DNA from: Moritella marina ATCC 15381
Lineage (GTDB): Bacteria > Pseudomonadota > Gammaproteobacteria > Enterobacterales > Moritellaceae
Direction: 5' to 3'
Length of the DNA stretch: 64,000 bases
Assembly: GCF_008931805.1 (NCBI RefSeq)
Contig: NZ_CP044399.1
Location: 3,955,370 to 4,019,369, forward strand
Part shown: positions 1 to 10,348 of the stretch, one piece after another
Numbering within the stretch: the stretch's first letter is position 1
Layout: each line of letters opens with the position of its first letter
Program-made: the position numbers and the translations under genes
Notes under the pieces: generated by a model
What the model was told of the DNA's origin: nothing
The model's database searches: none
What the model saw: only the letters and a program-made list of their open reading frames with translations

Positions 1-43
1 AAATCTTAACTTAATTTGATCTTTATCACTTGAAGATTAAAAT

Positions 44-940
44 TTAATCTAAAGTTGAAACTATATCATCCAATTCAGCAAGGCTAGTATAATCAATAGT
101 TAACTTGCCACAGCCATTTGCACCTTGTTTAATAATAACTTTAGCTTTTAATCGCTCAGATAAGCGATATTCGAGGCTCGCAACATCCGGATCTTTCACC
201 TTTACAGAGGTACTTTCGACCTTAGGTTCAAGTAGTTTTTTGACCAATTTTTCAGTGTCACGAACCGTTAATCCACGCTGGGCAATATTACTCGCCGCTT
301 GTGATTGTAATTCACCTTCAAGACCCAATAAAGCACGCCCATGCCCCATCTCAATATCACCATGTTCAAGTAAGATTTTGACGTCAGAATTGAGGCCATT
401 TAGGCGTAATAAATTTGACACTGATGCTCGAGATTTCCCCACTGCATCTGCCACTTGTTGATGAGTCAATGAGAACTCTTCGATAAGACGCTGCAATGCC
501 GTTGATTCTTCCATCGCGTTTAAGTCTTCACGTTGGATATTCTCAATCAACGCCATCGCCATAACGGCTTCATCTGCAACATCTTTAACGATACAAGGTA
601 CTTGGCTTAAACCTGCAAGTTGTGCTGCGCGCCAACGACGTTCACCGGCAATAATTTCATATTGCTGTTCGCAAAGTTCACGGACAACGATAGGTTGGAT
701 GATGCCTTGCGCGGTAATAGAAGCAGCTAACTCATCAAGTGCGTCAGTTGCCATATCTTTACGTGGCTGATATTTACCTGGGTATAACCATTCAACCGGT
801 AATTTTTTTAACTCATTTTCAACCACAGCCAAGACAGGTGATGGTACATCTTCAATAGCTTGTTCTTTCGTTCTCGCTATCGCACTTGTCCCCAGTAATG
901 CATCCAGACCTTTACCTAAACCTCGTTTTTTCGTATTCAT
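44..940 (-). CDS. parB: ParB chromosome-partitioning protein
   Basis: ParB is the CTP-dependent DNA clamp that loads at parS sites and spreads on nearby DNA to organise the origin region for segregation by ParA. The 298-residue protein has the family's N-terminal RGLGKGLDALL segment (residues 6-16, the ParA-stimulating arm), the GERRWRA CTP-binding motif (99-105), the ENIQREDL motif (133-140), a helix-turn-helix near 158-180 that reads parS, and a C-terminal dimerisation region. Length is normal. Its start overlaps the parA stop by 4 bases, so the two are translationally coupled. Four matching parS sites are present in this window (16877, 20844, 20891, 24122), which supports a functional system. 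Confidence 0.97.
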   Translation of the reverse strand: MNTKKRGLGKGLDALLGTSAIARTKEQAIEDVPSPVLAVVENELKKLPVEWLYPGKYQPRKDMATDALDELAASITAQGIIQPIVVRELCEQQYEIIAGERRWRAAQLAGLSQVPCIVKDVADEAVMAMALIENIQREDLNAMEESTALQRLIEEFSLTHQQVADAVGKSRASVSNLLRLNGLNSDVKILLEHGDIEMGHGRALLGLEGELQSQAASNIAQRGLTVRDTEKLVKKLLEPKVESTSVKVKDPDVASLEYRLSERLKAKVIIKQGANGCGKLTIDYTSLAELDDIVSTLD

Positions 941-1740
941 GCTTGTTCCTTTGCCTGTACGTGCTCTTCATTGGCTAATTCTTGACGACGAATGATTTCT
1001 CCGGCGAGTGCCAAATAGGCTTTAGCACCGCTTGATGATTTATCATAATACATAGCAGGTGCACCAAAGCTTGGCGCTTCAGCTAAACGGACATTACGGG
1101 GGATCACTGTACGATAGACTTTATCGCTAAAATGTTGCTTAAGTTGTTCAGATACGTCTGATGCTAAGCGATTACGTGGGTCATACATGGTGCGCAGTAT
1201 ACCTTCAATTTTAAGTTCAGGATTAACTGCAGCCGCCAATTTAGTGGTGGTATCCATTAATGCAGTGAGGCCTTCAAGTGCATAATATTCACATTGCATC
1301 GGTACAATAATTGAATCAGCAGCCGCCATCGCATTAATGGTTAATAAGTTTAATGACGGTGGGCAATCAATAAAAATATAATCATAGTAATCTTTCACCG
1401 CAGCTAACGCGTTCTTTAATCGTAATTCACGCGCAAAGAATTCCATTAACTTAATTTCAGCGGCGGTCACATCTTGGTTCGCCGCAATTAAGTGGTATTT
1501 CCCCGACGTTTCCTTAACAACCACTTCATTTACCTGCTTTTCATCAACCAGTAGATCATAGGCAGAGTGCTCGACGCTATATTTATCAACGCCACTGCCC
1601 ATGGTTGCGTTACCCTGTGGATCAAGATCGATTAGCAATACCTTACGCTTAGTCGCCGACATTGAGGCTGCTAGATTGACACAAGTAGTTGTTTTTCCTA
1701 CGCCACCTTTTTGGTTAGCTATTGCTATGATTTTGCCCAC
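937..1740 (-). CDS. parA: ParA (Soj-type) partition ATPase
   Basis: A Walker-type ATPase that binds DNA non-specifically as an ATP dimer and moves ParB-parS complexes during origin segregation. The sequence opens with the deviant Walker A motif KGGVGKTT (residues 11-18) carrying the signature lysine, followed by LIDLDPQGN and FIDCPPS, which are the usual nucleotide-binding and switch segments. The 267-residue size fits short chromosomal Soj-type ParA proteins without an N-terminal DNA-binding domain. It is first in parA-parB and lies 12 bases downstream of rsmG, so rsmG-parA-parB is probably one transcript, the usual arrangement near bacterial origins. Confidence 0.97.
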   Translation of the reverse strand: MGKIIAIANQKGGVGKTTTCVNLAASMSATKRKVLLIDLDPQGNATMGSGVDKYSVEHSAYDLLVDEKQVNEVVVKETSGKYHLIAANQDVTAAEIKLMEFFARELRLKNALAAVKDYYDYIFIDCPPSLNLLTINAMAAADSIIVPMQCEYYALEGLTALMDTTTKLAAAVNPELKIEGILRTMYDPRNRLASDVSEQLKQHFSDKVYRTVIPRNVRLAEAPSFGAPAMYYDKSSSGAKAYLALAGEIIRRQELANEEHVQAKEQA

Positions 1741-1752
1741 AAATGTTCCCTA

Positions 1753-2373
1753 TTATTTAATCTCTGACATAACGATTAGATGACGTTCGCCCTCTAACTC
1801 TGGCACTGTTAGTTTATGTGCAACTTCCAGTTTGAATTGAGTATTCAATGTTTTAATTTCACCCGTTGGTTTTACCCCTTTCAACGCGTAAAACAAGCCA
1901 CCTTGTTTTGGTAGATGCTTGCACCAATGTAACATATCTTCTAATGAAGCAAACGCACGACTTAATACACCATCAAATTTAATTTCTGGTTGGTATTCTT
2001 CAACACGTGATTGTACTGGTGTTACATTGGTTAATTTTAATTCGTGTACAGCTTGTGTAATGAATCGGATACGTTTGCCTAAGCTATCAAGTAGTACAAA
2101 TTCTTTATCTGGATTCATAATAGCTAAAGGTAGACCAGGTAAACCAGGACCAGTACCAACATCAATAAAACGCTCGCCTTCTAAGTAAGGGCTTACCACT
2201 AGGCTGTCCATAATATGCTTAACTAACATATCGTCAGGATCACGTACCGACGTTAGGTTGTATGCCTTATTCCACTTATGTAACAAATTAACTAATGCCA
2301 CTAATTGCAGTTTTTGGGTATCAGTAACAACCAAAGGTGTTTGAGCTAATAATGCGTCGAGGCGGTTGATCAT
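1753..2373 (-). CDS. rsmG: 16S rRNA (guanine-527-N7)-methyltransferase RsmG
   Basis: RsmG (GidB) methylates N7 of G527 in the 530 loop of 16S rRNA using S-adenosylmethionine; loss gives low-level streptomycin resistance in other bacteria. The 206-residue protein carries the Rossmann SAM-binding stretch [12 protein letters not shown] starting near residue 69, and a conserved N-terminal [14 protein letters not shown] segment. Length is typical. It sits between mnmG and parA on the same strand, the classic gidA-gidB-parA-parB order beside oriC. Confidence 0.96.
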   Translation of the reverse strand: MINRLDALLAQTPLVVTDTQKLQLVALVNLLHKWNKAYNLTSVRDPDDMLVKHIMDSLVVSPYLEGERFIDVGTGPGLPGLPLAIMNPDKEFVLLDSLGKRIRFITQAVHELKLTNVTPVQSRVEEYQPEIKFDGVLSRAFASLEDMLHWCKHLPKQGGLFYALKGVKPTGEIKTLNTQFKLEVAHKLTVPELEGERHLIVMSEIK

Positions 2374-2522
2374 GGGTAGATTTACTCCGGTAAAACGTGA
2401 TTATCTAAATTAATATTAATCGTATAAAAAAGAAAAAGACAATCTACTAAGAAAGGTAAAGGTACCTTCGCTAAATAGTAGCATTGTAAATTAGGGAATG
2501 ATGTCAAAAATGAGGTGATATA

Positions 2523-2549
2523 GCCACCGCTAAATGTGTTAACGGTGGC
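2523..2549 (-). terminator. Hairpin after mnmG, weak terminator candidate
   Basis: GCCACCG (2523-2529) pairs with CGGTGGC (2543-2549) just after the mnmG stop. There is no clear U-run on the mnmG-sense side, so it could be an attenuator or mRNA-stability hairpin rather than an intrinsic terminator. The rest of the 190-base gap holds nothing I can assign. Confidence 0.35.
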
Positions 2550-2563
2550 AGTAGTACAATTAT

Positions 2564-4447
2564 TTATTGATTAAGTAGATTTTGCTTTTTCAAATAAATA
2601 AGTAAAATTGAGATTGCAGCAGGTGTGATTCCTGAAATACGTGATGCCATACCAATTGTTTGCGGTTTAACTTCAATTAATTTAGCAACAACCTCATTAG
2701 AAAGGCCTTTAATTGATGCGTAATCTAAATCTGTTGGCAATAAGGTATTTTCATGACGTAATTGCTTTTCTATCTCCGCTTTCTGACGGTTAATATAACC
2801 TTCGTACTTAATGGTGATTTCAACTTGTTCAGCAGCAGATTCGTGTTCTAGTTTAGGACCTAACTCTTCAATCATCATTAATGCGTCATAAGTAACTTCA
2901 GGACGACGAACAAGATCTTCCAATGTGTGTTCACGTGAAAGCGGTTTTGCTAATAATGCATTGATCTTATCTGCAAAATCTTTCGTTGGATTGATCCAAG
3001 TTGAACGTAAACGTTGTTGCTCAAGTTCAATCGATTCCATTTTTTCGTTGAAGATAGCCCAACGATGATCATCAACTAAGCCAAGCTCACGACCTTTTTC
3101 TGTCAGACGCGAATCGGCATTGTCTTCACGTAACAAGAGACGGTACTCAGCACGACTGGTAAACATGCGATACGGTTCTTTCGTACCTAGCGTTGCCAAA
3201 TCGTCGACCAATACACCTAAGTAAGCCTGATCACGACGTGGATGCCATGTATCTTCTTCACGGGCAGTACGAGCGGCATTAAGACCAGCAAGCAGCCCTT
3301 GAGCTGCCGCTTCTTCATAACCTGTTGTACCGTTGATTTGACCCGCGAGGAACAGACCTTCGATAAATTTACTTTCTAACGTTAATTTAAGATCGCGGGG
3401 ATCAAAGTAATCATATTCGATCGCATAACCAGGACGCGTAATATGTGCATTCTCTAGTCCGCGGATCGAACGCACAAGATCAACCTGGACATCGTAAGGC
3501 AAACTCGTTGAAATACCATTAGGGTAAACTTCATGCGTTGTTAAACCTTCAGGCTCAATAAATATTTGATGTGATTCTTTATCAGCAAAACGCGTGATCT
3601 TATCTTCGATCGATGGACAATAACGTGGACCAATACCCTCGATCACACCAGTGTACATTGGGCTACGATCCATACCACTGCGGATCACATCATGGGTATT
3701 GTTATTAGTATGAGTAATATAACACGGTACTTGTTGCGGATGATCTTTACGGCTACCGATAAAAGAGAATACCGGTGTTGGTGCATCGCCGTGCTGTTCT
3801 TCCATTACTGAAAAATCAATCGTACGACCATCGATACGTGGCGGCGTACCCGTTTTTAAACGATCCGTACGAATAGGTAATTCACGTAAACGTGCAGCCA
3901 ATGATACCGATGCAGGATCACCAGCACGGCCACCTGGATAATTCTGTAGACCAATGTGGATAAGTCCATCAAGGAAAGTACCGACGGTTAATACCACAGA
4001 TTTCGCTCTAAACGATAATCCAGCTTGCGTCATTACACCAACAACACGATCATTCTCAATAATAAGATCATCAACAGATTGTTGGAATATAGTTAGGTTA
4101 GGCTGGTTTTCAAGTTTTTGGCGTACGGCTGATTTATATAACAGACGATCCGCTTGGGCACGAGTTGCACGAACTGCAGGACCTTTGCTTGAATTTAATG
4201 TTCTAAATTGAATACCGCCGAGGTCAGTAGCTTGACCCATGATACCGCCAAGTGCGTCAATTTCTTTAACGAGGTGACCCTTGCCGATACCACCGATAGC
4301 TGGATTGCATGACATATGCCCTAGCGTATCGATGTTATGCGTTAATAATAATGTATTTCGACCCATACGAGCAGCGGCTGCAGCAGCTTCGGTGCCAGCA
4401 TGTCCGCCACCTACGACGATAACTTCAAATTGTTCATGGTATGCCAT
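2564..4447 (-). CDS. mnmG: tRNA uridine-34 5-carboxymethylaminomethyl modification enzyme MnmG
   Basis: MnmG (GidA) is the FAD-dependent partner of MnmE; together they install the (carboxymethyl)aminomethyl group at C5 of wobble uridine-34 in a set of tRNAs. The dinucleotide-binding motif [10 protein letters not shown] starts at residue 13, and the long conserved [16 protein letters not shown] segment follows. The 627-residue length is standard. It reads away from oriC, which lies directly upstream of its start. Its partner gene mnmE is 2.2 kb away on the far side of mioC and the HDOD gene, on the same strand. Confidence 0.98.
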   Translation of the reverse strand: MAYHEQFEVIVVGGGHAGTEAAAAAARMGRNTLLLTHNIDTLGHMSCNPAIGGIGKGHLVKEIDALGGIMGQATDLGGIQFRTLNSSKGPAVRATRAQADRLLYKSAVRQKLENQPNLTIFQQSVDDLIIENDRVVGVMTQAGLSFRAKSVVLTVGTFLDGLIHIGLQNYPGGRAGDPASVSLAARLRELPIRTDRLKTGTPPRIDGRTIDFSVMEEQHGDAPTPVFSFIGSRKDHPQQVPCYITHTNNNTHDVIRSGMDRSPMYTGVIEGIGPRYCPSIEDKITRFADKESHQIFIEPEGLTTHEVYPNGISTSLPYDVQVDLVRSIRGLENAHITRPGYAIEYDYFDPRDLKLTLESKFIEGLFLAGQINGTTGYEEAAAQGLLAGLNAARTAREEDTWHPRRDQAYLGVLVDDLATLGTKEPYRMFTSRAEYRLLLREDNADSRLTEKGRELGLVDDHRWAIFNEKMESIELEQQRLRSTWINPTKDFADKINALLAKPLSREHTLEDLVRRPEVTYDALMMIEELGPKLEHESAAEQVEITIKYEGYINRQKAEIEKQLRHENTLLPTDLDYASIKGLSNEVVAKLIEVKPQTIGMASRISGITPAAISILLIYLKKQNLLNQ

Positions 4448-4499
4448 GTATTACCTCGGTTTGGTTTAGCGGAAATATTCAGAGCGGCACAGTTTACGG

Positions 4500-4830
4500 T
4501 TTTCTCTAACAGATGCAAATGATCTTAATTATATTTTTATTTAGATCCAACTGTTGATCTTTAGATCTTAAAAGAGATCTTATAAGATCTATTATTAGGA
4601 TCGCCTTGATCTGTTGATAAGTCGCTTTGATCTAGCAAGATCATGTATTTAGCGTCGATCACTTACTGTTAGTAAGGCTTGGGCTTGTTACGTATAAGTT
4701 GGGTGTAAATAGCCTAGTTATGCACAGGGCCTGTGGTAGTCAATTTATTCTACAAGGATAACTATAGGTTGATCACAAGAAAGATCTATAGTTATCCACA
4801 GAAAATAAAAATAAAAAAGTTAGATCATGC
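4500..4830. other. oriC: oriC, chromosomal replication origin
   Basis: This mnmG-mioC gap is laid out like E. coli oriC. By eye I count 14 GATC (Dam) sites from 4521 to 4826, eight of them between 4521 and 4612. The left part is AT-rich with GATCT-type repeats matching the duplex-unwinding 13-mers, and contains TTATTAGGATCGC (4592-4604), which I recall as shared with E. coli oriC. DnaA-box candidates follow in the E. coli order: an R1-like box on the minus strand (TTATCAACA, 4612-4620), TTATGCACA (4718-4726), a weak box on the minus strand (TTATCCTTG, 4753-4761) and a perfect TTATCCACA (4792-4800). The mnmG promoter must also lie here. Confidence 0.93.
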
Positions 4831-4835
4831 TCATA

Positions 4836-5285
4836 TTATAGCCAGTTTTTCAGCCACTGCGGGTAGCATTCGTCGATCGCATCTTCTGGGATCGGCGTTT
4901 CTAGTGTGCAAATTTCGACTATTTCGGCTTTCCGGTTTGCGCTTAATTCTGCGAGTTGGAGATCGATCTTATGGCCTGCAAAACAGAATTGATCATAAGA
5001 TTTTGACCCCAGCGCGATCACGCTGTATTGAACTAAGCTTAAATCTGGCTTGGATTGTTGTAATTGCTGCGCAAAGGGGGCTATGTTTTCAGGGTAATCA
5101 CCTGCGCCATGCGTCGCAGTGCAAATGATCCAGGGGTGGTTTTTGTCGATCGGTAAGTTTTCTAGTTTAGGATCGAGGTGGATGTTGACTTGAAAACCTT
5201 GATCAATGAGTTTTTCCGCTAAATGATCAGCTGTATATTCGGCTGATCCTAATGTTGTGCCTACAATTAATTCGAATGTATACAT
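4836..5285 (-). CDS. mioC: MioC, flavodoxin-like protein
   Basis: MioC is a small FMN-binding flavodoxin; in E. coli it has been linked to biotin synthase activity, and its transcription runs through oriC. The 149-residue protein has a flavodoxin fold: an N-terminal VGTTLGSAEYTAD phosphate-binding loop and a TATHGAGDYPEN loop around the flavin. The gene reads toward oriC, so its transcription enters the origin as in E. coli. It is rich in GATC sites (about a dozen by eye in 450 bp), continuing the methylation-dense zone of the origin. Confidence 0.95.
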   Translation of the reverse strand: MYTFELIVGTTLGSAEYTADHLAEKLIDQGFQVNIHLDPKLENLPIDKNHPWIICTATHGAGDYPENIAPFAQQLQQSKPDLSLVQYSVIALGSKSYDQFCFAGHKIDLQLAELSANRKAEIVEICTLETPIPEDAIDECYPQWLKNWL

Positions 5286-5373
5286 GCTTTCCTCTTATTT
5301 AAATAATGTTGTCACTATTTTTGCTGTAAAATGTCGCCTTATTCAATACTAATTTACTATTATTAAGGCAGTT

Positions 5374-6411
5374 ATGGCTTCATTATTTCAACGTTTTTTT
5401 GCTTTATTTGGTTATGTGAAAACCAATAAAAAGACGGTATGTACTCCTCATAAACCAGTGTTCAATAATGTTGCTACAACAACATTAAGTATACCTGATG
5501 TCGGTGTAGCGGATGAGATAATTGATACGAGCTCATTGTTTTATGATTTGTTGTTTAATAATAAGGACGTTACGCCGACTGGAAGCTGTGGGTTAAACCC
5601 ATTGGAGAAAAGTATCTTACTTAAAGTTGAAGCGAGTGTTGGCCGTCCTGAAAACATCGCGTTCAATGTCGTTCGATTACCTGAAGTACTACATAAGGTT
5701 TCAGCATTAATTGATAGTGACAATTATACTGCTGAACAGTTAGCTGCATTGATTACTCAAGATCCGGTGCTGGCTGCTGATGTCATTAAATTAGTTAACT
5801 CGGCTGGTTATCAAGTAGGGACTCAGGAGATCACCTGCTTACAAGAGGCGGTAGTTCGTTTAGGTGGCTTGCAAATTAAATCGATTGTAATGACGATCGT
5901 GATGAAAAACATGACTGATATTAAGCCTATCTATTTTAAGCTGTTTGGTCAGTATTTATGGCAGCATTCACTGACAACTGCCTTGTGGGCAAAAATGTTA
6001 GCAAAGCGTCACGGTGAAGACCCTGACTTAGCTTATTTCCTTGGTCTGATTCATGATGTGGGTAAAATTGCGCTGTTTAAATTAATTGTTGATGAAATGA
6101 ATATCAGTGACCCACAATTTAGACCCAGTTCAAAGCTATTCCGTCAAATGATGACTAAGCATTCATTACGCTTATCTGCGCTGATAGCTCAGGCGTGGTT
6201 GTTACCGGGACCAGTGGTTAAAGCTTTACATGAACAATCCGAAAGTATGACGATGCTACAGCACACGGGGCAGGGTAAGTTATTGCTTCAAGCCAACTTA
6301 TACAGTGAAATACACTTATTATTGGCGCAAGGGGCTATTTCTCTGGAGCAGGCTAGTACATTTTGTAGTGAACATCAATTAGATATTAAAACGTGTATCG
6401 CCGGAGTATAA
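5374..6411 (+). CDS. HDOD-domain signalling protein
   Basis: A 345-residue cytoplasmic protein whose middle and C-terminal parts form an HDOD domain, a non-catalytic relative of HD phosphohydrolases common in two-component and motility signalling. Residues from about 90 carry LPEVLHKVSALIDSDNYTAEQLAAL and then QDPVLAADVIKLVNSAGY, typical of the HDOD start, and later FLGLIHDVGKIALFKL, which retains an HD pair. The first 90 residues match nothing I recognise. There is no receiver, GGDEF or EAL domain. It is divergent from mioC and convergent with mnmE, two genes that act in unrelated processes, so context does not define its role. Confidence 0.85.
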   Translation: MASLFQRFFALFGYVKTNKKTVCTPHKPVFNNVATTTLSIPDVGVADEIIDTSSLFYDLLFNNKDVTPTGSCGLNPLEKSILLKVEASVGRPENIAFNVVRLPEVLHKVSALIDSDNYTAEQLAALITQDPVLAADVIKLVNSAGYQVGTQEITCLQEAVVRLGGLQIKSIVMTIVMKNMTDIKPIYFKLFGQYLWQHSLTTALWAKMLAKRHGEDPDLAYFLGLIHDVGKIALFKLIVDEMNISDPQFRPSSKLFRQMMTKHSLRLSALIAQAWLLPGPVVKALHEQSESMTMLQHTGQGKLLLQANLYSEIHLLLAQGAISLEQASTFCSEHQLDIKTCIAGV

Positions 6412-6673
6412 ATCATGATTTTAGCGATAAATTCGGGGCTACATACACATTATTAATCGTTAATCGCTGATTTATCCACATGGTTTTAGGCGCCTTGAAA
6501 GTTATTATTTATCACGTTTAACTTGTGGGTAACTCTGTGGATGGCTTGTAATCGACGCTATGTTTTACTGTCTGCGAAGAGTTTGAAAGTGCGTGCGCTG
6601 ATACTTGTTTATCATGGCGTAACAAGGGGCTAGGTGAGGGACGATCCGTTTAAGGATCGTCATTTATTCGAAC
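6412..6673. other. Intergenic region with DnaA box and hairpin between HDOD gene and mnmE
   Basis: This gap between convergent genes holds a perfect DnaA box, TTATCCACA (6472-6480), and a one-mismatch box on the other strand (TTACCCACA, complement of 6524-6532). An 8-bp hairpin, GACGATCC (6640-6647) with GGATCGTC (6654-6661), lies next to the mnmE stop and may end mnmE transcription, though no clear U-run follows on that strand. Two GATC sites lie in the hairpin itself and begin a dense GATC block that continues into mnmE. Confidence 0.55.
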
Positions 6674-8038
6674 TTATTTACCAATACAGAACGAAGTAAA
6701 GATACGACCAAGAAGATCGTCTGATGTAAACTCACCAGTAATCTCAGATAGTTGCTCTTGAGCTAGGCGAAGTTCTTCTGCAAGCAGCTCTCCCGCCATA
6801 TATACTTCCATCTGCATCTTGCCTATCTGTAAGTGTTCATCAGCCTTCTCGATAGCATCCAAGTGACGGCGACGTGCTATGAAGCCACCTTCGGTATTGC
6901 TTTGATAACCCATGCACTCTTTCAAATGATCTTTGAGTTCATTTAAGCCAAGGTTTTCTTTTGCTGATATTTTGAAGATCGAATGACTTTGATCTTTAAC
7001 TACGATTGGCGATTCACCGGTAAGATCCATTTTATTTCTGATCACTGTCAGGCCGATCGAGCTTGGTAGTCGATCAATGAAGTCTGGCCAGATTTCGGCA
7101 GGATCCGTTGCGTCTGTCGTGGTACCGTCAACCATAAATAGTACTTGATCCGCGTTATTGATCTCTTCCCATGCGCGTTCAATACCTATTTGTTCAACAC
7201 GATCTGGACTCTCGCGTAAACCTGCAGTATCGATAATATGCAGTGGCATACCATCAATGTGGATATGTTCACGTAATACATCACGTGTCGTTCCAGCTAT
7301 GTCGGTCACAATCGCAGATTCTTTGCCTGCTAGTGCATTCAGTAAACTTGATTTACCTGCATTAGGGCGACCCGCAATAACGACTTTCATGCCTTCGCGA
7401 ATAATTGCGCCTTGCTTTGCTTCTTTTTGTACCGCAGTTAGGTTATCCATTATGTTATACAGTGCTTGTGCAATTTTACCGTCGGCAAGGAAATCTACTT
7501 CCTCTTCTGGAAAATCAATTGCCGCTTCAACGTAGATACGTAAATGAATCAAACTTTCGGTCAGGGTATTAATTTTTTTTGAAAACTCACCTTGCAGTGA
7601 ATTCATTGCAGATTTTACTGCGCGCTCTGACGTTGCATCGATCAGATCGGCAATTGCCTCTGCTTGGGTTAAATCCATTTTATCATTCAGGAATGCACGT
7701 TCAGAGAATTCACCTGGTCGTGCCATTCTGATGCCGTCAATTTTAAGAATACGACGCATCAGCATATCCATGATTACTGGACCACCGTGGCCTTGTAACT
7801 CTAAAACATCTTCGCCGGTAAATGAATTAGGTGCTTTGAACAAGATTGCGATACCTTGGTCAATTGTTTGCTGTTCTTCATCTAAAAAAGATAAGTAATC
7901 GGCTTTACGCACGGTCGGAATTTTATTCAAAATAGCTTGCGCGACTAACTCTGTTTTGGGTCCAGAGATACGAATAATACCAACACCACCTCGTCCTGGC
8001 GGTGTGGCTTGTGCAATGATAGTTTCATTAGTTAGCAT
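6674..8038 (-). CDS. mnmE: tRNA modification GTPase MnmE
   Basis: MnmE (TrmE) is the GTPase half of the MnmEG complex that modifies wobble uridine-34. The 454-residue protein has the N-terminal tetrahydrofolate-binding domain ([20 protein letters not shown] from residue 8), a helical middle domain, an inserted G domain with P-loop GRPNAGKSS (223-231) and DTAG and NKMD motifs, and the family's invariant C-terminal CIGK (C451). All catalytic parts look intact. It lies 75 bp downstream of yidC, with a terminator between them. Confidence 0.98.
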   Translation of the reverse strand: MLTNETIIAQATPPGRGGVGIIRISGPKTELVAQAILNKIPTVRKADYLSFLDEEQQTIDQGIAILFKAPNSFTGEDVLELQGHGGPVIMDMLMRRILKIDGIRMARPGEFSERAFLNDKMDLTQAEAIADLIDATSERAVKSAMNSLQGEFSKKINTLTESLIHLRIYVEAAIDFPEEEVDFLADGKIAQALYNIMDNLTAVQKEAKQGAIIREGMKVVIAGRPNAGKSSLLNALAGKESAIVTDIAGTTRDVLREHIHIDGMPLHIIDTAGLRESPDRVEQIGIERAWEEINNADQVLFMVDGTTTDATDPAEIWPDFIDRLPSSIGLTVIRNKMDLTGESPIVVKDQSHSIFKISAKENLGLNELKDHLKECMGYQSNTEGGFIARRRHLDAIEKADEHLQIGKMQMEVYMAGELLAEELRLAQEQLSEITGEFTSDDLLGRIFTSFCIGK

Positions 8039-8071
8039 GTGATTACCCGAAGATAGTATATTTTTTAGATG

Positions 8072-8097
8072 AAAAAAGGCGGCACAAGGGCCGCCTT
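8072..8097 (-). terminator. Intrinsic terminator after yidC
   Basis: AAGGCGGC (8076-8083) pairs with GCCGCCTT (8090-8097) around a 6-base loop. On the minus strand the stem is followed by a run of T (complement of the A-run at 8072-8077). It separates the rpmH-rnpA-yidD-yidC transcript from mnmE. Confidence 0.85.
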
Positions 8098-8113
8098 GAT
8101 AAGATTAGCAAGC

Positions 8114-9757
8114 TTACTTTTTGCTATGTAAACCTTCTTTTTCCAGAGCTCGGAAAATAATAGTTTGTTGGATAATTGTAACTACGTTACTCATTAACCA
8201 GTATAGAACCAGACCTGCCGGGAACCACAAGAAGAAGAAAGTAAACATGACTGGCATGAACTGCATCACTTTCTGCTGCATTGGATCTTGAACTTGTGTC
8301 GGAGACATTTTCTGGATCATGTACATAGTAACACCCATTAATAGGGGTAATACGTAGTACGGGTCTTGTGCTGATAAATCGTTAATCCACAATGCGAATG
8401 GTGCGTGACGTAATTCCACACTTTCCATTAATGCCCAGTATAGCGAGATGAAAATAGGCATTTGGATGATCATTGGGAAACAACCACCTAAAGGATTTAC
8501 TTTCTCTTCTTTATACAACGCCATCATTGATTGCGACATTTTTTGTTTGTCGTCACCACATTTTTCACGTAGAGCTGTTAGTTTCGGTTGTAGTAAGCGC
8601 ATTTTCGCCATTGACGTATATTGTGCTTTCGTTAACGGATACATAGCACCACGAACGGTAAATGTGATCATGATAACCGCAATACCCCAGTTACCCACTA
8701 AACCATGGAAGAACTGTAGTAATTTGAATAGCGGCTGAGCAATGAACCATAACCAGCTGTAATCAACCGTTAGGTCAAGACCTTCAACTAATTCACCCAT
8801 CTCATCTTGCAGTTTTGGACCAACCCAAAGTTTTGCTGAGATAGTTGTTTCGCTGTTTGCTGCAATCGCTTCAACAGGTTGTTTGAAACCGATAATAGCT
8901 TGACCTTTCGTAAAGTCAGTACGACCAATATTCAAGCTGTAGAAATGGTTTTGGCTATTACCTGGGATCCAAGCGGATACGAAGTAATGCTGTAACATCC
9001 CAACCCAACCAGCAGTTGTTGTGCGGCTTAGATTTGCATCGCTGATATCACTGAAATCGTATTTTTCATAACGTTTGTCAGTTGTCCCAAGTGCTGCACC
9101 ACGGTAAGCCTGCATCATCATGCTGCTGCCTTCGTCAGTACTTAGATCAATGTTTTGTTTCAATTGACCGTACATTTGAACTGAAATGGCATTCGCTGAT
9201 TGGTTATTTATTTGATAGCTTACTTCAACGTCATAGCTACCACGTGTTAACGTGAATACTTTCGTAAACTGGACGCCGTTTGCATCTGTGTATGAAAGTG
9301 GAATACTTAATGTATCGCCTGAGATTGTGAAGCTCGTTGCTGTCGTGTTGTATTGTGGACGGCCATTTGCATTTGCATCTGGACCATTCGCGCCAATAAG
9401 ACCACTTTGTGCAATATACACATTCGTCGCGTCATTTTGTAATAATGTGAAACGTTCTTCAGCATCAAGTTCTGTGGCATGATCAAGTAAATCTGCACGA
9501 ACAATATCGCCACCAACAGTGTCGATAGTTAGTTCAAGCACATCTGAGCTGATAGTAATCAATTTATTTGATTGCTCTGAATTCGGAGCGTCAGTTGTTG
9601 CGTCACTGCCTGCCGGTACATCGCCAGTTAAACCATTTGTGATCGCTTGAGTCGTTGTTGGTACTGCAACCGGGTTGTCTTTATTTTGCCACTCGGTGAA
9701 TAGCAAAAAGCTGACAAACAATAATCCGATGACAAGTAAATTACGTTGGGATTCCAT
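8114..9757 (-). CDS. yidC: Membrane protein insertase YidC
   Basis: YidC (Oxa1 family) inserts and folds inner-membrane proteins alone or with SecYEG. The 547-residue protein starts with one membrane helix ([18 protein letters not shown]), followed by a long low-complexity linker and the periplasmic beta-supersandwich domain typical of Gram-negative YidC. It ends with the conserved five-helix insertase core from about residue 340, including the [16 protein letters not shown] segment with the hydrophilic-groove arginine, and the cytoplasmic hairpin. Gene order rpmH-rnpA-yidD-yidC is almost universal. Confidence 0.98.
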   Translation of the reverse strand: MESQRNLLVIGLLFVSFLLFTEWQNKDNPVAVPTTTQAITNGLTGDVPAGSDATTDAPNSEQSNKLITISSDVLELTIDTVGGDIVRADLLDHATELDAEERFTLLQNDATNVYIAQSGLIGANGPDANANGRPQYNTTATSFTISGDTLSIPLSYTDANGVQFTKVFTLTRGSYDVEVSYQINNQSANAISVQMYGQLKQNIDLSTDEGSSMMMQAYRGAALGTTDKRYEKYDFSDISDANLSRTTTAGWVGMLQHYFVSAWIPGNSQNHFYSLNIGRTDFTKGQAIIGFKQPVEAIAANSETTISAKLWVGPKLQDEMGELVEGLDLTVDYSWLWFIAQPLFKLLQFFHGLVGNWGIAVIMITFTVRGAMYPLTKAQYTSMAKMRLLQPKLTALREKCGDDKQKMSQSMMALYKEEKVNPLGGCFPMIIQMPIFISLYWALMESVELRHAPFALWINDLSAQDPYYVLPLLMGVTMYMIQKMSPTQVQDPMQQKVMQFMPVMFTFFFLWFPAGLVLYWLMSNVVTIIQQTIIFRALEKEGLHSKK

Positions 9758-9764
9758 AATCTAA

Positions 9765-10016
9765 TTAATCTCTTTGTTTGGGTTCTGGTACAGGATCGTA
9801 ACCATGTTTATTACTAAAAGGATGACATATTAATAGACGTTTGGCCGTTAGCCAACAACCTTTTGTAAATCCGTGGAGTTTTATTGATTCTATCGCGTAT
9901 TGAGAGCACGTTGGAGTGAAGCGACAGCGAGGACCAATCATCGGACTAATGAATAATTGGTAACCTCGTATTAATTTGGTGCCTAACCATTGCAACGGCG
10001 ACAAAGTTTGCGCCAT
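9765..10016 (-). CDS. yidD: Membrane protein insertion efficiency factor YidD
   Basis: A small membrane-associated protein thought to assist YidC-dependent insertion. The 83 residues contain the family core [23 protein letters not shown] (given here in part: [18 protein letters not shown]) with its conserved cysteines, then CHPF near the C-terminus. Its start overlaps the 3' end of rnpA by 34 bases in a different frame, which is usual for this pair, and its stop lies 7 bases before yidC. Confidence 0.95.
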   Translation of the reverse strand: MAQTLSPLQWLGTKLIRGYQLFISPMIGPRCRFTPTCSQYAIESIKLHGFTKGCWLTAKRLLICHPFSNKHGYDPVPEPKQRD

Positions 10017-10339
10017 AACTTCTCCAATAATGCATCGATTTCTGCATTTTCCAAGTTTGCAATACCTGATTTAGCGATAACCACGATATCAACATTGGGA
10101 AAATCATGATGACGTGTCCGAAAACTTTCTCTAATTAGACGCTTAACTCGATTACGGCCGACAGCAAGTTTAATTGCTTTTTTAGGTACAGCTAAACCAA
10201 GACGAGTGTGTCCAAGTGAGTTATTTTTGGCAAGTATAGTTATATGAGGTGAGGCTGATCGCACAGGGTCTGCGAATACGTTTTTGAAGTGTTCGGGAGT
10301 TAACAAACGTAACTCCCGAGGAAAGCTCTTATCTATCAC
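9983..10339 (-). CDS. rnpA: Ribonuclease P protein component
   Basis: The basic protein cofactor of RNase P, which helps the catalytic RNA remove 5' leaders from tRNA precursors. The 118-residue sequence carries the RNR signature in [14 protein letters not shown] and a [18 protein letters not shown]-terminus. It lies 9 bases downstream of rpmH and overlaps yidD. Confidence 0.96.
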   Translation of the reverse strand: MIDKSFPRELRLLTPEHFKNVFADPVRSASPHITILAKNNSLGHTRLGLAVPKKAIKLAVGRNRVKRLIRESFRTRHHDFPNVDIVVIAKSGIANLENAEIDALLEKLWRKLCRRCNG

Positions 10340-10348
10340 GTCTGATAA

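Noticed and set aside
4733-5128. A 131-residue frame across oriC and antisense to mioC
   Set aside because: It overlaps the origin and the conserved mioC gene on the other strand and has no recognisable protein similarity.
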